Part shown: positions 59,310 to 64,000 of the stretch, piece after piece
How positions within the stretch are numbered: the stretch's first letter is position 1
Layout of the letters: the number at the start of each line of letters is the position of its first letter
NCBI RefSeq assembly: GCF_019649055.1
Contig: NW_026570322.1
Coordinates: 186,001-250,000 of the forward strand
Origin: Paramacrobiotus metropolitanus
Lineage: Eukaryota > Tardigrada > Eutardigrada > Parachela > Macrobiotidae
Reading direction: 5' to 3'
Length of the DNA: 64,000 nucleotides
Notes under the pieces: generated by a model
Databases searched by the model: none
The model's input: only the letters and a program-made list of their open reading frames with translations
What the model was told of the DNA's origin: nothing
Made by a program: the position numbers and the translations under genes

Positions 59310-61204
59310 ATGGATACTTTCGCCATAATTAATACTGAAAGCCAGTCGGACGAAGTAACTTTTCGTATCGGCGCTAAGGAAATGCTAATCACGACGAGTC
59401 GGCAACGACTGTCATCCTTATCCCCTTATTTTGCTGCCATGTTCGGAGCCGGTCGGTTCCAAGAGCGATCGCTCGTCATCATCGAACTTCCGGTACCCCC
59501 ATTTTCTAATGCCAAGTCGGTTGTCCAAATTCTGCATCCGGACTGGAATATGGAAACGTTCATTAAAGGGCTTAATAAAAACAACGTGCTTTTCCGTCTA
59601 GCCGCTGCTGATTATTACCAGATGGAATCTGTCAGTGCAGTTTGCGCGCAGTTCATTAAAGATTTCGGAGTCACTGTGGCGCGGTGTCTGCGACTACTTC
59701 AGTTTAGCGTAAGGAATCCGGGATACGATTTATCAAAGAAAATATTAGCACAAACTGGCAACATGTTTCCGGTTTTACGGAAATCATGCGATTTTGTATT
59801 ACTGAGAGCAGATGACTTGCAGCTGATTTTACGGCAACCATTCCTAATTTGTAACTGCGAAATGGATGTTTTCGAGGTAAGCTACACACGTTTACGATTA
59901 GTTGGCAGCGACAACTCCAACGGGAAAAAACCTTTTCGTAGGCGCTTTGTTCATGGAGTGAAAGCCACAAGAACACCGACGTACACAGCTTAAGTGGGCT
60001 CCTCGATGAAATCCGTTGGTACACCTTCTCCGAAAAAGAAATCCAGGAGTGTTTGAGAACGATGAAAGAAATTTTTTCCGATCACGGCGATTTCTTGTCT
60101 CGCTACTTTCTCAGTATTTCCGCCGTCGTGAATCCTGTTCCTCGCGAGAGAAACAAGCACCAGTGCCTGTATGTTGTTGTATCGCGGCCGAGACGTCGCG
60201 GTCGCAATCCGGGAGGCACAATCTACGAACTCGACTTATCTTTGCAAACTGTGCGATCGGAGGCGTGGCCATATGATCCAGTCAATCATTTCGGACTGCT
60301 TCATCCAGCACACAAATTTGCTGCTGATGTCGTGGTAATCAATGAAATCGCTTACGCCAGTATCCAAAACGCTAAAGACGAATACGTTTTGCTACGCAAA
60401 CTGGAACGTCGCGACCGGTCAGGAGCATTTTTCCAACTGGGTGCAGCACTTGATACAGACAGCTGCTGCTTTAAGGGGCAGAATGAGCGCTGGTATATGA
60501 AAGGTTTCGATGTAATTTCTGAGGGTAAACATTACCAGTTCAACGATGAAGGCAACGAGCTCAGTGTCCATGATGTCGGTGATCCAGGTAGCAAAAGGCT
60601 ACTGCCGTTCCCACCATTCGATATTATTGGACAGGGTTCGCCAAATTTAGTAGAATGCTGCGGCAATATTTTCCTGCTGACTGGGTATGGAAAGGTCACC
60701 GCTGTATAGTTAGCGCATTACATTCGTACAATGATGATATTTTATGTTTTTAGGTACCATTTCGCGAAATTTGACAGAATTTCTCTGCAATGGACGGAAT
60801 ATGCAACACCAGCGACACTGCGCTCACATGCAGCGTTGCTCGAGATGGGCGGATATTTGTATGCCGTAGGTGGAAGTCTCGTCAATCCGGCGGGTCCGGA
60901 ATTCTTTGAAGGACCGCAGAAGGCGTCCCCGCAATGTGACCGGTTCAATTTGCAAACAGGCAGCTGGGAACCGGTAGCGCCGATGAACTGTCCACGATTT
61001 GGTCATAACCTGCACATTGTGGATGGCCAGTTGGTGGCCGTTGGAGGTCTTCAAAGGAGTAGCTGTACGTCCGCGTCGTATCCGGTGGAGCGATATAATG
61101 TGGAGAGAACTGAGTGGATTGGAGGGGAACTAGGGTTATCTAGTGTGCAAGATTTGTTGCGGATAGGTTCAAGTTTTGTTTTGGAAGCAGCTTGTTTTCC
61201 GTAA
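59310..61204 (+). CDS. BTB-BACK-kelch protein, copy 2 (intact)
   Basis: Exons 59310-59876, 59942-60684 and 60754-61204 give 586 residues without a break. BTB: SSLSPYFAAMFGAGRFQE..VIIELPVPPFS, VLFRLAAADYYQMESV; BACK: DFGVTVARCLRLLQFSVRNP to ICNCEMDVFEV. Then the family's own middle domain (PRERNKHQCLYVVV, ELDLSLQTVRSEAWPYD, EGKHYQFND). Kelch part: HAALLEMGGYLYAVGGS, WEPVAPMNCPRFGHNLHIVDGQLVAVGG, VERYNVERTEWIGG. Two to three blades are clear, fewer than the usual six; the middle domain may fold as further blades. Unlike copies 1 and 3 it has no intron at the position of their 57788-57881 and 63612-63677 introns. AATAAA follows at 61306. Confidence 0.88.
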
Positions 61205-62152
61205 GAACAGCTATAGAGCACCATGCACTATGCAGTGAACAAAGAGGCTCCATTTAGTACTCCTGTAAGTGAGTTGGAGCACAGATATATCACATGCAAA
61301 CTAATAATAAACAAGCGCGTTATCGAAGGAAGAGAAAATAAAAAAATTGTTCAGAGATGGACGAGAACTCTAAAAATTTCATGGAAACTGTCACACAATG
61401 GTGATTTCCATAAGGCGTGCCGGTTCCGATTAATGCTTGATGGACCCGTATCTGCAAGGGCAATGTTTTAGCAACGTTTATCAGTTGAATTGGCATCCGC
61501 AATTGCAAGTTGCCACTTAGCACAAAATTCTCACAAAAATACAAAAAAGTATCTGATAAAAAACCTAAAAAGAAAGCGGCTTGAGATACGCTGGCGGTTC
61601 GCATAAAAATTGAGATGCCAGGCATCGTATGTAACCGCCAAAACCTTCCTGGCGGATTAGCCGTCTGTCGGGTCTTTTGCCGGTTACATACCGTCAAAAT
61701 TTGCTCGTCCGATAACTGGTATTTTGCTACTTTACTTCGTCTGGTTTCTATCTCTATTACTTAAGTTATCTCAATTTGGAAATGCTGTCATGTTAGTTAT
61801 TGTTGTACACTTAGCGATAGCTACAGATATGCAGTTTTAACATTACACGATAAAAAGCATTGACAGCTCTATCGGCAAAACGCAATTAGACAACAGTTTT
61901 CAAATACCTACACTACTGGCCTCCGGTGAGCAATAGTCGAACAACTGTTGTAAACTGTTTGGCAGCGGCGTTATTTTAAACCTAAGTATCCGTGTAAAAA
62001 TCATAAAATCTGTAATTTGAGGATTGAGAATTTGAGATCATCATCTAGAAATGGAAGCAGTTACACTAATATAGAGACGAAACGCTTACATATATAATTG
62101 ATATCTGCTGCGATTGGATGACTAGAAACTTGAGCGCTTTCCACGTACCAGG
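61205..62152. other. Spacer between BTB copies 2 and 3
   Basis: No gene. Holds the AATAAA at 61306 and the hairpin at 61627-61691. Confidence 0.45.
61627..61691. repeat. 65-bp hairpin
   Basis: GTATGTAACCG (61627-61637) pairs exactly with CGGTTACATAC (61681-61691), and a small inner hairpin CCGCCA..TGGCGG lies between. Function unknown; possibly the tips of a miniature element. Confidence 0.6.
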
Positions 62153-63737
62153 ATGAATATCTCGAGCATAATCGAAAGTCTTAACGACATTACGGAAGAC
62201 GCACCAGCATGGAAAACCTCTCAACCAAAATTTAGCGATGAAGTGCGTTTTATCATGGATAAGAGCGATGACGACACTGACTTCAATAATTACTTTCCTT
62301 TTAATCCCATCGAAGTGACGTGCAGTCGGAAAAAGTTATCGGCTGCATCGCCATACTTCCAGGCCATGTTTGAGGCCAAGAATTTCACAGAATCGGCACA
62401 GACTGAGATCAAACTGCAAGTCCCGCCGTATTCCAGCGCTAGTGCCGTTGCTCGCCTTGTCAGATATTACATGGAGACGCAGGAGCTGGTGCCACGATAT
62501 CGCACTGGTTTAGACGAACCACTCAATAAGAGCAATGTGGTGTGCGTATACGCTGCGGCGGATTATTACGGAATGGAAGCTGTAGTCGCTAAATGTATTG
62601 TGTTTATCTCGAAGTACGGAGTGACGGTCGCCAGATTTTTACGCTTAATTCAGTTCCATGTGAAACATCCGCGTACAGACGCGCATGACATTATTACGCG
62701 GATGATCGGCAGTATGTTTCCAGCTTTGACTAAATGTCCAGGTTTTTGTGAACTGGACGCGGAAGAACTTCGTTTTTGTGCTGCAGCAGCCGTTCCTGAT
62801 TGTGACCTCCGAAATGGACATTTTCGAAGTTAGTCCCAGCGTACTCTCTAATTTAATCACAATTAATCTGAAGAGCAGTTATTTTCCAGGCGTTTCATAT
62901 TTGGATCGAACGCAATCCAGATACCGGTATACAAGCTCTGCTGATGCTACTCCAAGAAATTCGATGGTCGTCGCTAACAATTCAGCAACGACAATGGTGT
63001 CACGCTACGATCCAAGAACTACTTCCGAGTGAGTCAGAAAAGATCATCTCATTTATTAACAAAAGCAGCCTTGTCTGTCATGCACTACCACGCCAGAGGA
63101 ACAAGCATCAGTGTTTGTACGTTAGTATTCGTGATAGCGAGGAACACGCCACAATCTACGAGTATGATCTGCGCTTACACACCGAGCGATCCGAATCCTG
63201 GCCGTACGACATCAACCACGTGCTCCCCTCCGCCAGTTCCACACAGTCCATCACCTGCAATTTCATTACCGGACTCACAGGGACATATGCGGTGGTCTAT
63301 TGCGACAAAGACGTAACGTGTCCAGTTGCGTTGCTCCAGCTGGAGCGCCGTACCGGTGCCGGTCCATTCTTTCGGTTCTCCCGGGTTCTTGATTGTGAAT
63401 GGAAATGCTGCGCTGGAGATGCGGCGACCTTAAGTCTGCAAGAGTACGAATTTGAGTTTGATGCTTTTGGTGGACAGACCCAAGTGGTGATGCACAACCG
63501 GCACTACGGACTTTACACCATTAATACCGACTATTTTGAAGTCCATGATGTGGGTACGCGGAACGACAGGCGGCGTTTGCCTCTACCACCCTTTGGTTTT
63601 GTGGACCGACGGTAATGTATTGATTTTTCTCATTGTGATGATTTTATTAATGTAGCGCTTCGTGGTTTTTTTAACAGGCATGGTTGCATACGCGCTTCGC
63701 TTGAAACGTGTAGCGGATACATTTTCCTATACACCGG
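62153..63737 (+). CDS. BTB-BACK-kelch protein, copy 3 (cut by window end)
   Basis: Exons 62153-62828, 62890-63611 and 63678-63737; the last kelch exon lies past the window edge or in its final bases and is not seen. BTB: LSAASPYFQAMFEAKNFTES..IKLQVPPYS, NVVCVYAAADYYGMEAV; BACK: KYGVTVARFLRLIQFHVKHP to LIVTSEMDIFEV. The middle domain is as in the others (PRQRNKHQCLYVSI, DLRLHTERSESWPYD). In exon 1, at CGTTTTTGTG near 62773, one base too many shifts the frame just before the QQPFL segment. The five-T run suggests sequencing or assembly error as readily as decay. The intron before 63678 is at the same site and phase as in copy 1. Confidence 0.75.
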
Positions 63738-64000
63738 GTGAATTAACGCATACAACGTAGTTGCTGCGTGTGGATTTGTGTAGATACAGTATGCGTAACT
63801 TCTCGCAAAATTTTTTTGGATATTAATACGATGCAATTGCACAGCTGTGAGTGTAACGTGTATGATATCGATTCCCTGTGAAAAAGAGCTGGTAGAGTTT
63901 GCATATCAACACTAATCGGTTGATCAGGCCGTCACCTTATCCGGATCGTGCACGTATGTGAGGGCAATCGTACAAATCGTATTCCCCGCAAATTGTTTGT
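63738..64000. other. Intron or edge sequence of BTB copy 3
   Basis: From the donor GG|GTGAAT onward no kelch-like exon is readable up to the window end, so the final exon should lie downstream. Confidence 0.4.

Noticed and set aside
1-64000. tRNA, rRNA and retrovirus-like elements
   Set aside because: I looked for B-box-like GGTTCGA words, rRNA core words and reverse-transcriptase or capsid motifs and found none that hold up by eye; a covariance-model scan would be needed to exclude tRNAs firmly.

Overview
This is a eukaryotic nuclear window with spliced genes. Introns have GT..AG ends and are mostly 60-120 bases inside genes. Intergenic DNA is AT-rich and full of small DNA transposons and inverted repeats. 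The gene set is animal: a single-pass receptor guanylyl cyclase, an ionotropic-receptor-like channel, a CBM14 chitin-binding secreted protein, BTB/BACK/kelch proteins and a decayed chondroitin synthase. The chitin-binding protein and IR-type channel favour a small-genome ecdysozoan. A tardigrade is my best guess, but no marker gene here proves it. I recognised no retrovirus-like, Polinton-like or other capsid- or envelope-bearing element.

Layout. 0-8.6 kb (minus strand): a tandem family of four-pass membrane proteins, each with a 115-base first exon and a second exon of about 500 bases. Members B and C are intact; A, D and E are damaged. A sixth member, F, has its second exon at 23.9-24.4 kb and its first exon at 34.25-34.36 kb, giving a 9.8-kb intron. 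That intron holds a palindromic Harbinger-type transposon (24658-29285), a fold-back element and a 2.1-kb hAT-type non-autonomous element. 14.9-20.7 kb (minus): a receptor guanylyl cyclase for which I could work out about 20 exons. 35.3-36.5 kb (minus): a 376-residue protein of unknown function. 37.6-39.6 kb (minus): an ionotropic-receptor-like channel, with an orphan last exon of a second copy at 40.5 kb. 41.5-42.4 kb (minus): the CBM14 protein. 44.9-48.4 kb (minus): a complete 7-exon gene for an unidentified 383-residue, probably helical protein. From 49 kb the genes lie on the plus strand: a chondroitin sulfate synthase-like pseudogene (49.2-51.3 kb), a 560-bp TTAA fold-back element (53.8-54.3 kb), a 51-bp minisatellite open on both strands (54.7-55.2 kb), and three tandem BTB-BACK-kelch genes (56.5-63.7 kb), the last cut by the window edge.

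The main themes are local tandem duplication with decay (four-pass family, BTB-kelch trio, channel pair) and intron growth by DNA transposons. The strongest leads are the head-to-head Harbinger composite whose two arms carry complementary better-preserved genes, the four-pass family with overlapping PPxY/YxxV tails, the unidentified 383-residue protein, and a roughly sixfold excess of the octamer TACTCGTA in non-coding DNA. Exon boundaries were read by eye from splice motifs, reading phase and paralogue or family similarity; no search was run.
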